From positions 558,001 to 622,000 of the forward strand of contig NZ_BSNN01000004.1 in the NCBI RefSeq assembly GCF_030160015.1: 64,000 nt of DNA, written 5' to 3'. This stretch comes from Amylibacter marinus. Its GTDB lineage: Bacteria > Pseudomonadota > Alphaproteobacteria > Rhodobacterales > Rhodobacteraceae. Positions 8,944-18,051 of this stretch are shown piece by piece; position 1 is the stretch's first letter, and each line of letters begins with the position of its first letter. Under the pieces are notes generated by a model. The model ran no database searches, was not told the origin of the DNA, and saw only the letters and a list, made by a program, of their open reading frames with translations. The translations under genes were made by a program, and so were the position numbers.

Positions 8944-9633
8944 TCAATTTTCGTCAATAAAATCGCGTAGGGCCTGAATGCTGGGCACCTCTAGGGCGCG
9001 TTTCTGGCGGGCCAGTAGGCCGAGTTTGCGCATTTTTCCCATTTCACGTGCAACGCTTTCGCGGCTGGAAAAGATGAATGCAGCCAACTCTGATTGGGTA
9101 GGGGGGCGCGGAATTAGCACCGAATCTGCGCCGCCGCGTTGATATTTAAGCGCCAAATCCAATAGGGCATCATGCAGGCGCTGGTCGGCGTTTTTTGCAT
9201 TGAAATCCACCACCCGTTTTGACAGGCGACGCAGGTGCCCGATCAGGATATTCAACAGTGCAAAGGTCATATCAGAATGGCTTTGCATTAGGCGGATATA
9301 GTTGGCCTGATCTATGCGCGCGGCCAGGCATTCTTCGGATGCGACAACGGATGCAGATCGCGGGCTGTCATCCAGCGCGGAAAATTCACCAAAGCAATCA
9401 CCGGTAGCCACAGAGATAAACGAAACCTCGCGCCCTGAATCTGTATAGATGGTGGCCTTGCAGGAACCGCGCAACACGAAATAAACGTCGCGGTCGGTTT
9501 CATCATCGGTAATCAGGAACTGGCCGGATTTGTATATTTGGGTTGTCCAGCGCGACGAGAGCAGATCCCAGCTGTCTTGGTTTATGCGTCCAAGGAAGCT
9601 GTCTTTGGGGAAGGTGAGTTCGTTGCGAAGCAT
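8944..9633 (-). CDS. Crp/Fnr-family transcriptional regulator
   Basis: A 229-aa regulator with an N-terminal cyclic-nucleotide-binding beta-roll (about residues 20-130), a dimerisation helix and a C-terminal winged HTH (about 150-215, motif TQSELAAFIFSSRESVAREMGKM). The phosphate-binding cassette GEFSALDDSPRSASVVA keeps the Arg-Ser-Ala seen in cAMP-binding proteins. The N-terminal cysteine cluster of oxygen-sensing FNR is absent, so a small-molecule rather than Fe-S sensor is likely. The ATG at 9633 is preferred over an in-frame TTG at 9648, but neither has a strong ribosome-binding site. Targets cannot be inferred from the neighbours. Confidence 0.9.
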   Translation of the reverse strand: MLRNELTFPKDSFLGRINQDSWDLLSSRWTTQIYKSGQFLITDDETDRDVYFVLRGSCKATIYTDSGREVSFISVATGDCFGEFSALDDSPRSASVVASEECLAARIDQANYIRLMQSHSDMTFALLNILIGHLRRLSKRVVDFNAKNADQRLHDALLDLALKYQRGGADSVLIPRPPTQSELAAFIFSSRESVAREMGKMRKLGLLARQKRALEVPSIQALRDFIDEN

Positions 9634-9822
9634 TGTTGGACTTATCAAATAAAAGAGAAAAAAAAGGAACTATCGCTGAAGATATCGGATTTGTGCAATA
9701 ATGTAAACCGAGGGAAATGCGCCGAAAATTGTCGTAAATCTGATAGAATTCAGGTGACGCATCCTAGAGTGTTTTGGGCAGGCGTCGCGTATATCGCAGT
9801 CTATGCCATCACGGAGAAAGTC
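9634..9822. other. Intergenic region between divergent crp-like and GFA genes
   Basis: The 189 bases between the Crp/Fnr gene and the first GFA gene are AT-rich, with an A-run near 9655-9667. They should hold two divergent promoters. I looked for FNR/CRP-type half-sites (TTGAT...ATCAA, TGTGA...TCACA) and found no convincing pair. No small ORF or stem-loop stands out. Confidence 0.4.
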
Positions 9823-10209
9823 ATGCCAGAAGTTCACACAGGGTCTTGCGAGTGCGGAGCGGTTAAATACCAGCTGCGTGGTCGATTGCAGCCTGTGGTG
9901 GCCTGTCATTGCACCCAGTGCCGCAAGACATCAGGGCATTTCTGGGCGGGGACATTGGTGCGCACGGATGCCCTGTCGATTACCGAGGACAGGGGGCTGG
10001 CGTGGTATCAATCCTCGGCCCATGCCCAGCGCGGCTTTTGTCAGCGATGCGGTGCGTCACTGTTTTGGCAGGCGGCAGGCGAGGGCACGACATCTGTCGG
10101 GGCTGGTACGTTGGATGGCGACAGCGGATTACATACCTCAAAGCACATTTTTGTGGATGACAAGGGGGATTATTATGACATTCTCCATGGCAACCAGACC
10201 AGGGATTGA
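9823..10209 (+). CDS. GFA-family protein (glutathione-dependent formaldehyde-activating-like), copy 1
   Basis: A 128-aa zinc protein of the GFA/CENP-V fold. Cysteine pairs are visible at GSCECG (residues 7-12), CHCTQCRK (about 28-35) and FCQRCG (about 71-76), which supply the zinc sites. In Paracoccus, Gfa was described as accelerating S-hydroxymethylglutathione formation, though most family members are untested. The ATG at 9823 is chosen because the family begins a few residues before the first Cys pair. The next gene starts one base after its stop. It stands at the head of a run that includes formaldehyde-releasing-type demethylases, so C1 handling is a plausible but unproven role. Confidence 0.85.
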   Translation: MPEVHTGSCECGAVKYQLRGRLQPVVACHCTQCRKTSGHFWAGTLVRTDALSITEDRGLAWYQSSAHAQRGFCQRCGASLFWQAAGEGTTSVGAGTLDGDSGLHTSKHIFVDDKGDYYDILHGNQTRD

Positions 10210-10210
10210 G

Positions 10211-10837
10211 ATGATGTTTGAGACATTGGCATTGATGGACGGTGGTGTCGTTGCTGGATTTATGATCATGGCGGTGGCGCTGTATTTCACGCCTGGGGCG
10301 GATATGATGTTTACACTGGCCAGCGGCATATCTGGTGGGCCAAGAGCCGGCGCGGCGGCGGCGGCGGGCATATCGTTGGGGGTGCTTTGTCATGTGGTTT
10401 TCGCCGCGGCTGGTTTGGCGGTATTGTTGCAGAGCTATCCCGCGGCCTTTGATTTGATCCGTTATTTGGGTGTGGCGTATTTGGTGTATTTGGCGGTGCA
10501 AAGCTGGCGCGCGGGGTCTGAATTTGGGGATGTACGCGGGCGCGCGGGGCTCTTTGCGGCCTTTAGGCGGGGGTTGTTAACCAATTTGTTGAACCCCAAG
10601 GTGGCGTTGTTTGTTTTGGCATTTTTACCGCAATTTACCGACCCTGCAATCGGCCCGGTGTGGCATCAGATTTTGTGGTTGGGATTGTTTCTGGCGCTGG
10701 GCGGTATGATCACCGATGGGGCGTTTGGGGTATTTGCGGGTTTGATGGCTGCGCGCATGCGGCGCTTTGGCGGCGTGATGAACAAAGTTGCCTCTTTTGT
10801 TTTTGGGGGGATCGCGGCTAAGCTAATCTTGGATTAG
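10211..10837 (+). CDS. LysE/RhtB-family exporter
   Basis: A 208-aa inner-membrane protein with about six hydrophobic segments and the LysE-family features FTPGADMMFTLASGISGGPRAG near residues 22-43, then ITSG-like NLLNPKVALFVLAFLPQF near 125. The family exports amino acids and related small molecules. The upstream part of this reading frame is a shadow of the GFA gene; ATG 10211 lies one base after the GFA stop, with an alternative ATG three bases later. Its place between two GFA genes and ahead of methylated-glycine genes suggests export of an amino-acid-like intermediate, which is inference. Confidence 0.87.
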   Translation: MMFETLALMDGGVVAGFMIMAVALYFTPGADMMFTLASGISGGPRAGAAAAAGISLGVLCHVVFAAAGLAVLLQSYPAAFDLIRYLGVAYLVYLAVQSWRAGSEFGDVRGRAGLFAAFRRGLLTNLLNPKVALFVLAFLPQFTDPAIGPVWHQILWLGLFLALGGMITDGAFGVFAGLMAARMRRFGGVMNKVASFVFGGIAAKLILD

Positions 10838-10871
10838 GGAGGCTTTGCCACCTAAAAACAAGGGAAGAGTA

Positions 10872-11288
10872 ATGAAGGAATACAACGGGTCGTGCGAGTG
10901 CGGCGAGGTACAGTTTTCTGTGCAGGAACAACCTAAGGAAATTACGGCGTGTCATTGTTGGCAGTGTCGCAAAATATCGGGGCATTTCGCGGCATGGGCT
11001 GCGGTGCCTTTGGATGGGTTAGAGATAACAGGCGATGAGGCATTGCGGTGGTATCAATCCACTGATCGCGCCAAGACAGGGTTTTGTAGCATATGCGGGA
11101 CAACATTGTTCTGGCGGCTAGAAGGCAGAGATGAAACAAGCATTGCCGCTGGTGCATTTGAAGATGCGCTAGAGGCCAAGCTTTCGAAGCACGTTTTTGT
11201 GTCAGAGAAGGCAGACTATTACGAGATTGCGGATGACCTGCCACAGGCGCCGCAGTTTGATGTGGATGATGATCCACAACCAATATGA
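10872..11288 (+). CDS. GFA-family protein, copy 2
   Basis: A 138-aa second GFA/CENP-V-fold protein with the same cysteine layout as copy 1: GSCECG near residue 6, CHCWQCRK near 28 and FCSICG near 71. It matches copy 1 closely through the core (both have WYQS followed by a GFC motif), so the two look like diverged duplicates. It has its own acidic C-terminal tail. A GGGAAGAG ribosome-binding site precedes ATG 10872. It ends 25 nt before the first GcvT-family dehydrogenase. Confidence 0.85.
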   Translation: MKEYNGSCECGEVQFSVQEQPKEITACHCWQCRKISGHFAAWAAVPLDGLEITGDEALRWYQSTDRAKTGFCSICGTTLFWRLEGRDETSIAAGAFEDALEAKLSKHVFVSEKADYYEIADDLPQAPQFDVDDDPQPI

Positions 11289-11313
11289 AGAGTTAAAACC
11301 AAAGAGGGGTTAA

Positions 11314-13755
11314 ATGGCTAATTTTCCAACGACCGCAAGAGTTGTTATTATCGGTGGTGGTGCAATTGGCACCTCTAGTTTGTATCATTTGGCCAAGGCC
11401 GGGTGGACCGACTGTGTCTTGCTGGAGAAAAACGAGCTGACGGCAGGGTCCACATGGCATGCGGCGGGTAACATCCCCACCTTCTCGACCAGCTGGTCGA
11501 TCATGAACATGCAGCGCTATTCCACCGAGCTGTATCGCCGCTTGGGTGAAGAGGTGGATTACCCGATGAATTATAACGTGACCGGTTCGGTACGTTTGGC
11601 CCATACCAAGGAACGCATGCAAGAATTTGAGCGCGCCGCGGGCATGGGCCGCTATCAGGGCATGGATATCGATATGATGCAGGTTAGCGATTTCAAAGAC
11701 CGCTATCCGTTTATGGAAACTCATGATCTGGCCGGCGGGCTGTATGATCCCTATGATGGTGACATGGACCCCAGCCAGCTGACCCAAGCGTTTGCCAAGG
11801 GCGCGCGCGATATGGGCGCGAAAATTTTCCGCTTTACCCCCGCTACTGGTGTGCGACGCGAGAATAACGAGTGGGTCGTATCCACCGAAAAGGGCGAGAT
11901 TCGCTGTGAATATGTTGTGAATGCGGCCGGCTATTATGCCCAGCGGATTGGCGAGTGGTTTATCCCCTATGGTGGCCGGCGCGTACCGATGATGGTGATG
12001 AGCCATCAGTATATGCTGACGGATGAAATTTCTGAGATCGAGGAATACACCCGCGAAAACGGCAAGCTGCCGTTGCTGCGTGATGTGGATACGTCCTATT
12101 ATTTGCGTCAAGAAAAGACCGGTCTGAATCTTGGCCCATACGAGCGCAATTGTAAGGCGCATTGGGTCACCCCGGATGATCCGATGCCCGAGGATTTCAG
12201 CTTTCAACTTTATCCAGATGATTTGGAGCGTTTGGAATATTATATCGAGGATGCCATGGCGCGTGTACCCTTATTGGGGCAGACTGGCATCAACAAAGTG
12301 ATCAACGGGCCAATTCCTTATTCGCCTGATGGCTTGCCCTTGATCGGGCCGATGCCTGGGGTGCCAAATGCGTTCGAGGCCTGTGTCTTTACATTTGGTA
12401 TTGCGCAGGCTGGTGGCGCTGGCAAGGTTTTGGCCGAGTGGGTCACCGAAGGGCAGACCGAATGGGATATGTGGGCGGTTGATCCGCGCCGCTTTACCGC
12501 CCATGCGGATCGGGATTATTGCATTCAAAAGGGCATGGAAACCTATGGCCATGAATATGCCATGCATTTCCCACATCATGAATGGCCCGCTGGGCGCGAC
12601 AAGAAGCTGTCGCCAAACCATGCACGGGTATTGGAATTGGGCGGTGTCATGGGGGCATACAATGGCTGGGAACGGGCCAATTGGTTTGCAAAGGATGGCG
12701 ACGACACCAGCGAAGAGGCCACGCATACATGGGAGCGTAACGGCCCTTGGGCGGTGCGGGTGAAAGAAGAATGCGAAGCGGTGCGCGATGGTGTGGGCGT
12801 ATTGGATTTGCCCGGGTTTTCGCGGTTCTATCTGCGCGGAGAAGGCGCGGGTGATTATCTGAATTCGCTGATCGCGGGGCGTTTGCCGAAAGAGAATCGC
12901 ATGACGCTGGCCTATTTCCCAGATACGCGCGGGCGGATCGTGACCGAGATGTCGGTTCTGCGCAATGGCGAGGATGATTTCACATTGATCACCGCCGCGC
13001 CTGCACAGTGGCATGATCGTGATTTATTGGCGAAAAACCTACCCGAGGGTGTGACATTGCATGATGCCACAGATGAGCTGAGCACATTGATTGTTACGGG
13101 GCCCAAAACGCGCGATTTGATGGCCAATATTACGGATGCGGATTTATCCCTGCCGTGGTTATCCGCACAACAGGCGGCGGTTGCTGGACAAGAGGCAACC
13201 CTGTTGCGGGTCAGCTTTGCTGGCGAGTTGGGGTGGGAAATCCATGCCCCTGCGGAGCGTATGCCCGAAATCTATGCCGCGGTTTTGGCGGGTGGTGCGG
13301 TGCCCTTTGGGATGTTTGCGCTGAACAGTCTGCGTATCGAGAAAGGATACCGCGGTTGGAAGGGGGACTTGTCTTCTGATTACACATTGCTAGAGGCCAG
13401 CTTGAAATGGTTCATGCAGTTGGACAAGGATGTGGCCTATCCCGGGCAAGCGGCATTACAGAGCGAGGCAAAAGCAGGGCGCAAGAAGGCATTTGCAACC
13501 CTGACCATTGATGCCGGTGATGCGGATGCGCCCTATATGTCCACCATCTGGCAGGGCGATACGGTTGTTGGCGAGGTTACCTCGGGTGCTTGGGGGTATC
13601 GTGTAGATGCCTCGATCGCTTTGGCTATGGTGCGTGCCGATTTGGCAACCGAAGGCACCGCATTAGAGGTCGAAATCTATGGCAAGCGTTATGCGGCCAC
13701 TGTGCAGGCCGATGCGCCGCTGTGGGATCCTAAGAACGATCGGATCCGTGCATGA
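11314..13755 (+). CDS. GcvT-family FAD dehydrogenase (dimethylglycine/sarcosine dehydrogenase-like), copy 1
   Basis: An 813-aa two-part enzyme. Residues 8-390 are a DAO-type FAD domain with VVIIGGGAIGTSSLYHLAKAG and the STWHAAG motif, whose His49 corresponds to the covalent flavin-attachment His of mammalian dimethylglycine and sarcosine dehydrogenases. Residues about 430-810 are a GcvT/aminomethyltransferase domain that can bind tetrahydrofolate and capture the released methylene group. The expected reaction is oxidative N-demethylation of a methylated glycine. The substrate (dimethylglycine, sarcosine or another N-methyl compound) cannot be assigned from sequence. It is directly coupled (ATGA overlap) to a homocysteine methyltransferase gene. 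Confidence 0.88.
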   Translation: MANFPTTARVVIIGGGAIGTSSLYHLAKAGWTDCVLLEKNELTAGSTWHAAGNIPTFSTSWSIMNMQRYSTELYRRLGEEVDYPMNYNVTGSVRLAHTKERMQEFERAAGMGRYQGMDIDMMQVSDFKDRYPFMETHDLAGGLYDPYDGDMDPSQLTQAFAKGARDMGAKIFRFTPATGVRRENNEWVVSTEKGEIRCEYVVNAAGYYAQRIGEWFIPYGGRRVPMMVMSHQYMLTDEISEIEEYTRENGKLPLLRDVDTSYYLRQEKTGLNLGPYERNCKAHWVTPDDPMPEDFSFQLYPDDLERLEYYIEDAMARVPLLGQTGINKVINGPIPYSPDGLPLIGPMPGVPNAFEACVFTFGIAQAGGAGKVLAEWVTEGQTEWDMWAVDPRRFTAHADRDYCIQKGMETYGHEYAMHFPHHEWPAGRDKKLSPNHARVLELGGVMGAYNGWERANWFAKDGDDTSEEATHTWERNGPWAVRVKEECEAVRDGVGVLDLPGFSRFYLRGEGAGDYLNSLIAGRLPKENRMTLAYFPDTRGRIVTEMSVLRNGEDDFTLITAAPAQWHDRDLLAKNLPEGVTLHDATDELSTLIVTGPKTRDLMANITDADLSLPWLSAQQAAVAGQEATLLRVSFAGELGWEIHAPAERMPEIYAAVLAGGAVPFGMFALNSLRIEKGYRGWKGDLSSDYTLLEASLKWFMQLDKDVAYPGQAALQSEAKAGRKKAFATLTIDAGDADAPYMSTIWQGDTVVGEVTSGAWGYRVDASIALAMVRADLATEGTALEVEIYGKRYAATVQADAPLWDPKNDRIRA

Positions 13756-14633
13756 GCATAACGCTGCTAGACGGGGGTATGGGGCAGGAATTAATTGCCC
13801 GTGCTGGTCAGGCCACAGATCTGTGGTCTGTTCAGGCCCTGCTGGATTCCCCTGAAATGGTAAGCGAGGTGCACAATGCCTATTTTGCGGCGGGGGCCGA
13901 GGTGGCCACCACCAATACCTATTCGGTTTTGCCGGATAGGTTGCAAAACCACGGGCTAGAAGATCAATTTGAAACACTACAGCGCCGCGCCTGTGAATTG
14001 GCGCTGGATGCGCGCGCGGCCCATGGCGCGGGTCTGGTGGCGGGATCCTTGGGGCCGCTGGGGTTTTCCTATCGGCCCGATTTGGCACCGCCCGCCCCAG
14101 AGGCCGCGATTACCTATGGGCGTATATGTGCCATACAGGCAAATTATGTAGATGTTTTTTTGGCCGAGACCATGTCTTCGGTGGATCAGGCGCGCGGGGC
14201 GATTCTGGGCGCGCAGGGGTTTGGCAAGCCGGTCTGGGTTGCGTTTTCTGTGGATGACAAGGATGGGCGCAGGCTGCGTTCGGGCGAGGATATCTTGGCG
14301 GCGGCCGAACTGGTGCGCGAGATGGGCGTGGATGCGGTCTTGGTGAATTGTTCCACCCCAGAGGCGGTTAGTCAGGCGTTGCCTGCCTTTGTGGACAGTG
14401 GCTTGCCTGTGGGGGCCTATGCCAATGGGTTTGTTGAAATAGCGAAAGATTTCAACAAGTTTGGGGCGACTGTTGATATGCTGTCCGCCCGACAGGATCT
14501 AACGCCAATGGTCTATGCCGATTTTGTGGATGAATGGGTGAACATGGGGGCCAGCATTGTTGGCGGGTGTTGCGAGGTGGGGCCAAGGCATATTTCCCTG
14601 CTGGCAGAGAGATACCATGGAGCAGGCGGATGA
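13752..14633 (+). CDS. Homocysteine S-methyltransferase family protein (betaine-homocysteine methyltransferase-like)
   Basis: A 293-aa TIM-barrel methyltransferase. Zinc ligands typical of the family are visible: Cys in VNCST at about residue 199 and the Cys pair in GGCCEVGPRHI near 273. The N-terminus LLDGGMGQEL is also typical. These enzymes methylate homocysteine to methionine using glycine betaine, S-methylmethionine or a similar donor. Placed between two dimethylglycine/sarcosine dehydrogenase-like genes, betaine is the likeliest donor, with dimethylglycine as the product passed to its neighbours. That choice is inference from context. Both ends overlap neighbours through ATGA junctions. 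Confidence 0.85.
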   Translation: MSITLLDGGMGQELIARAGQATDLWSVQALLDSPEMVSEVHNAYFAAGAEVATTNTYSVLPDRLQNHGLEDQFETLQRRACELALDARAAHGAGLVAGSLGPLGFSYRPDLAPPAPEAAITYGRICAIQANYVDVFLAETMSSVDQARGAILGAQGFGKPVWVAFSVDDKDGRRLRSGEDILAAAELVREMGVDAVLVNCSTPEAVSQALPAFVDSGLPVGAYANGFVEIAKDFNKFGATVDMLSARQDLTPMVYADFVDEWVNMGASIVGGCCEVGPRHISLLAERYHGAGG

Positions 14634-15598
14634 CCACAGCGGCGCCTTTGAAGTTTGACATCATCCTGTCGGATGGGTTTGTCAGCACCGAAATGTCGGG
14701 GGTGGTGGATGTTCTGCGCCTGACCAACCGGGTGATGGGGCGGCCAGTTTTTGAATACCGGTATGTTTCGGTTGCGGGCGGAGATGTGAAATCCAGCGCC
14801 GATACGTGGGTGCGCTCTGATCCATTGCCCCAGATACCGGATGCGGATTATGCGGTGTTTTTGGGGAATTCCGACCTGAGCTTTACCTCGCGCTATATCG
14901 AGCGTTCCGTGCATGCCTATTCCTATGCTGGTGCCCAGGTGATTCTGTTGGCCGAGGCGGCGGCCATGTATATCGCCGCCAATCCGGATAGTGTCACGGG
15001 CCATACCACGCATTGGGAAAACCGCGTGTTGCTTGAGGAAAACAAGGGCATTTTTGATGTGGAAACCCGTCTTGCGGTGACGGGCGAGCGGGTGATCACC
15101 TGTGCAGGGCTGATTGCCACCTATGATGTGATGCTACAGATCGCCTCTAATCATATTTCCAAGGCCAATATTCTGACAGTGTCGAGTATTTTGTTGCTGG
15201 ATCATGTGCGGGCGTTTGAGACCAAACAGCCGGGCACCGCGGATGTGCTGCACAACAGTTCTGATCCGACCATTGATCGCGCGATTCGCCTGATGCAGGC
15301 CAATCTAGAAGAGCCGATGACAACACAGGCATTAGCGGATCATCTGCGTCTGACCACACGGTCACTAGAGCGCCAATTCCGCCGCCATCTGGGCCGTAGC
15401 CCTGGGCGGTTTTATCGCGAATTACGCCTGATACGGGCGCATAATTTTCTGGTGAACACCAACATGAGCCTATCCGAGGTGGCAACCGCCTGTGGGTTTG
15501 GGTCTAACTTTGGTCGGGCATACCGCGAGTATTACGGCAAGACGCCGCTAAAAATGCGCAAAGAAAAAACAGTTTCTAAGAATGAAAGCAAAGGGTGA
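14630..15598 (+). CDS. GlxA-family regulator (GATase1-like + AraC HTH), GbdR-like
   Basis: A 322-aa regulator with an N-terminal DJ-1/PfpI (GATase1-like) ligand domain (about residues 8-180) and a C-terminal AraC-type double HTH (about 215-310, with TTQALADHLRLTTRSLERQFRRHLG and LSEVATACGFGSNFGRAYREYYG). The same architecture occurs in GbdR and SouR, the Pseudomonas activators of glycine betaine/dimethylglycine and sarcosine catabolism. Its position inside the demethylation gene run makes it a good candidate for the local sensor. The ATG at 14630 overlaps the upstream stop; the longer open frame to the left is a shadow of the methyltransferase gene. Confidence 0.87.
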   Translation: MTTAAPLKFDIILSDGFVSTEMSGVVDVLRLTNRVMGRPVFEYRYVSVAGGDVKSSADTWVRSDPLPQIPDADYAVFLGNSDLSFTSRYIERSVHAYSYAGAQVILLAEAAAMYIAANPDSVTGHTTHWENRVLLEENKGIFDVETRLAVTGERVITCAGLIATYDVMLQIASNHISKANILTVSSILLLDHVRAFETKQPGTADVLHNSSDPTIDRAIRLMQANLEEPMTTQALADHLRLTTRSLERQFRRHLGRSPGRFYRELRLIRAHNFLVNTNMSLSEVATACGFGSNFGRAYREYYGKTPLKMRKEKTVSKNESKG

Positions 15599-15603
15599 GT
15601 GCA

Positions 15604-18048
15604 ATGGCAAATATTCCAAGCAAAGCACGTGTTGTTATTGTGGGCGGGGGCATCATTGGGTGTTCTGTGGCCTATCATTTGGCCAAAAAGGGCTGGCAGG
15701 ATATTGTATTGCTGGAACGCAAGCGCCTGACCAGCGGCACCACTTGGCATGCGGCGGGCTTGATCGCGCAATTGCGCGCCACCGCAAACATGACCAAACT
15801 GGCCAGATATTCCCAAGAGCTATATGGTAACCTAGAGGCCGAAACAGGGGTCGCCACGGGTTTCAAGCGCTGTGGATCAATTACCGTGGCGCTGACCGAG
15901 CATCGTCGCGAGGAAATTTTACGACAGGCTGGTATGGCGCGCTCCTTTGGGGTGGATGTGGAAGAAATTTCGCCCCAAGAGGTCAAAGCGCGTTATGAGC
16001 ATTTGAATATTGATGGCGTAAAGGCAGGCGTTTGGTTGCCCAAGGATGGGCAGGGCGATCCTGCCAATATCGCGCTGGCGCTGGCCAAGGGTGCGCGCAA
16101 TATGGGCGCGCGTATCATCGAGAACACCGCCGTTACTGGCCTGCGCAAACAGGGGCGCAGTGTACAGGGTGTGGAATGGCAGGCCGAGGGTGAGAGCGGC
16201 TATATCGAGGCTGATATGGTGGTAAATTGCGCCGGCATGTGGGGCCATGAAATGGGCCGGATGGCGGGGGTAAATGTTCCTTTGCAGGCCTGTGAGCACT
16301 TTTATATTGTAACAGAAGCTATTGAAAATCTTACGCAAATGCCAGTTTTGCGTGTGCCTGATGAATGTGCCTACTACAAAGAGGATGCGGGCAAGATGTT
16401 ATTGGGGGCGTTTGAGCCCATTGCCAAACCATGGGCGATGGATGGTATCCCCAAGGATTTTGAATTTGATCAATTGCCCGAGGATTTCGAGCATTTTGAG
16501 CCGATACTCGAGCAGGCCTGCGCGCGATTGCCGATGCTGGAAACAGCTGGGATTCACACGTTTTTCAATGGGCCAGAAAGCTTTACCCCCGATGATGCCT
16601 ATCATTTGGGGTTGGCGCCAGAGTTGGATAATTTTTGGGTCGCGGCTGGGTTTAATTCCATTGGTATTCAATCTGCGGGGGGTGCTGGGATGGCGCTGGC
16701 CGAGTGGATGGACAGCGGCGAGAAGCCCTTTGATCTAGGGGATGTGGATATTGCGCGCATGCAGCCTTTTCAGGGGAACAAACAGTATTTGTTCGAGCGC
16801 TCCAAGGAGACCTTGGGTCTGCTTTATGCTGATCATTACCCTTATCGCCAAAAGGCTACCGCGCGTGGAATTCGGCGCAGTCCTGTACATCATCAGCTGT
16901 TGGAGAACGGTGCGGTGATGGGCGAGCTGGCTGGCTGGGAACGCGCCAACTGGTTTGCGGACGAGGGTCAGGAGCGTGCCTATAAGTATGACTGGCAGGG
17001 GCAGAATTGGTTTAACAATACCGCCGCCGAGTGCCGCGCAGTGCGCGAAAATGTGGGCATTTATGACATGTCGTCGTTTGGTAAAATCCGCGTAGAGGGC
17101 CGAGACGCTGTGCGCTTTATCAATTATGTGGCAGGGGCGGAATGTGATGTAGAGATCGGCAAGATTGTCTATACACAATTCCTAAACAATGCCGGTGGGA
17201 TCGAGGCGGATGTCACCATTACCCGCCTGTCAGAAACCGCCTATCTGGTGGTAACCCCTGCTGCAACGCGCTTGGCGGATCAGGTCTGGATGCAACGCCA
17301 TGTGGGGGATTACGCGGTGGTGATCACCGATGTAACAGCCGCCGAGGCCACCCTAGCGGTGATGGGCCCCAATGCGCGCAAATTACTACAGGCCGTTAGC
17401 CCCAATGATTTCAGCAATGCGCATAATCCCTTTGGTACGGCCCAAGAGATTGAAATCGGCATGGGGTTGGCGCGTGTGCACCGCGTATCCTATGTAGGTG
17501 AATTGGGCTGGGAGGTTTATATCAGCGCCGATCAGGCGGGGCATGTGTTTGAGGCCCTGTGGGATGCGGGACAGGGCATGGATGCGCGACTATGCGGGAT
17601 GCATATGATGGACAGTTGCCGTATTGAAAAGGGCTTTCGCCATTTTGGCCATGACATCACCTGCGAGGATCATGTGTTAGAGGCGGGCCTTGGCTTTGCG
17701 GTCTCAAAGACCAAGGAGAATTTCATTGGTCGCGATGGTGTGGCACGCAAGCGCGAGGCGGGGTTGGAAAACCGCATGCTACAGTTTGTGATGGAGGATC
17801 CTTCGGCCTTCCTATTCCATAACGAGCCGATACTGCGCGATGGGCAGATTGTGGGGTACCTCAGCTCTGGGGCCTATGGGCATCATCTAGGGGCGGCGAT
17901 TGGGCTGGGCTATGTGCCCTGTGCGGGCGAGAGCGCGGCGGACGTTCTGGCATCTAGCTATCAGATCGAGGTGGCCGGTGTGAACATGGCCGCGCGTGCC
18001 AGTCTAAAACCGGCCTATGATCCAAAATCGGAGCGTGTTAAGGCCTAG
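15604..18048 (+). CDS. GcvT-family FAD dehydrogenase (dimethylglycine/sarcosine dehydrogenase-like), copy 2
   Basis: An 814-aa enzyme with the same build as the gene at 11314: DAO-type FAD domain (VVIVGGGIIGCSVAYHLAKKG at residues 10-30; TTWHAAG with His49 as probable covalent FAD site) and a C-terminal GcvT domain (about 430-800, with VSYVGELGWEVY and MHMMDSCRIEKGFRHFG). The RIEKG tract is shared with dimethylglycine and sarcosine dehydrogenases. The N-terminus aligns with copy 1 from ATG 15604 (MANIPSKARVV against MANFPTTARVV), so this is preferred over the GTG at 15595 that overlaps the regulator's stop. The two copies are clearly diverged and probably take different substrates, for example dimethylglycine and sarcosine. 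Confidence 0.88.
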   Translation: MANIPSKARVVIVGGGIIGCSVAYHLAKKGWQDIVLLERKRLTSGTTWHAAGLIAQLRATANMTKLARYSQELYGNLEAETGVATGFKRCGSITVALTEHRREEILRQAGMARSFGVDVEEISPQEVKARYEHLNIDGVKAGVWLPKDGQGDPANIALALAKGARNMGARIIENTAVTGLRKQGRSVQGVEWQAEGESGYIEADMVVNCAGMWGHEMGRMAGVNVPLQACEHFYIVTEAIENLTQMPVLRVPDECAYYKEDAGKMLLGAFEPIAKPWAMDGIPKDFEFDQLPEDFEHFEPILEQACARLPMLETAGIHTFFNGPESFTPDDAYHLGLAPELDNFWVAAGFNSIGIQSAGGAGMALAEWMDSGEKPFDLGDVDIARMQPFQGNKQYLFERSKETLGLLYADHYPYRQKATARGIRRSPVHHQLLENGAVMGELAGWERANWFADEGQERAYKYDWQGQNWFNNTAAECRAVRENVGIYDMSSFGKIRVEGRDAVRFINYVAGAECDVEIGKIVYTQFLNNAGGIEADVTITRLSETAYLVVTPAATRLADQVWMQRHVGDYAVVITDVTAAEATLAVMGPNARKLLQAVSPNDFSNAHNPFGTAQEIEIGMGLARVHRVSYVGELGWEVYISADQAGHVFEALWDAGQGMDARLCGMHMMDSCRIEKGFRHFGHDITCEDHVLEAGLGFAVSKTKENFIGRDGVARKREAGLENRMLQFVMEDPSAFLFHNEPILRDGQIVGYLSSGAYGHHLGAAIGLGYVPCAGESAADVLASSYQIEVAGVNMAARASLKPAYDPKSERVKA

Positions 18049-18051
18049 GGC

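Noticed and set aside
11293-12207. 304-codon minus-strand ORF opposite the first GcvT-family gene
   Set aside because: The plus strand encodes a complete conserved enzyme there; the antisense product has no recognisable motif.
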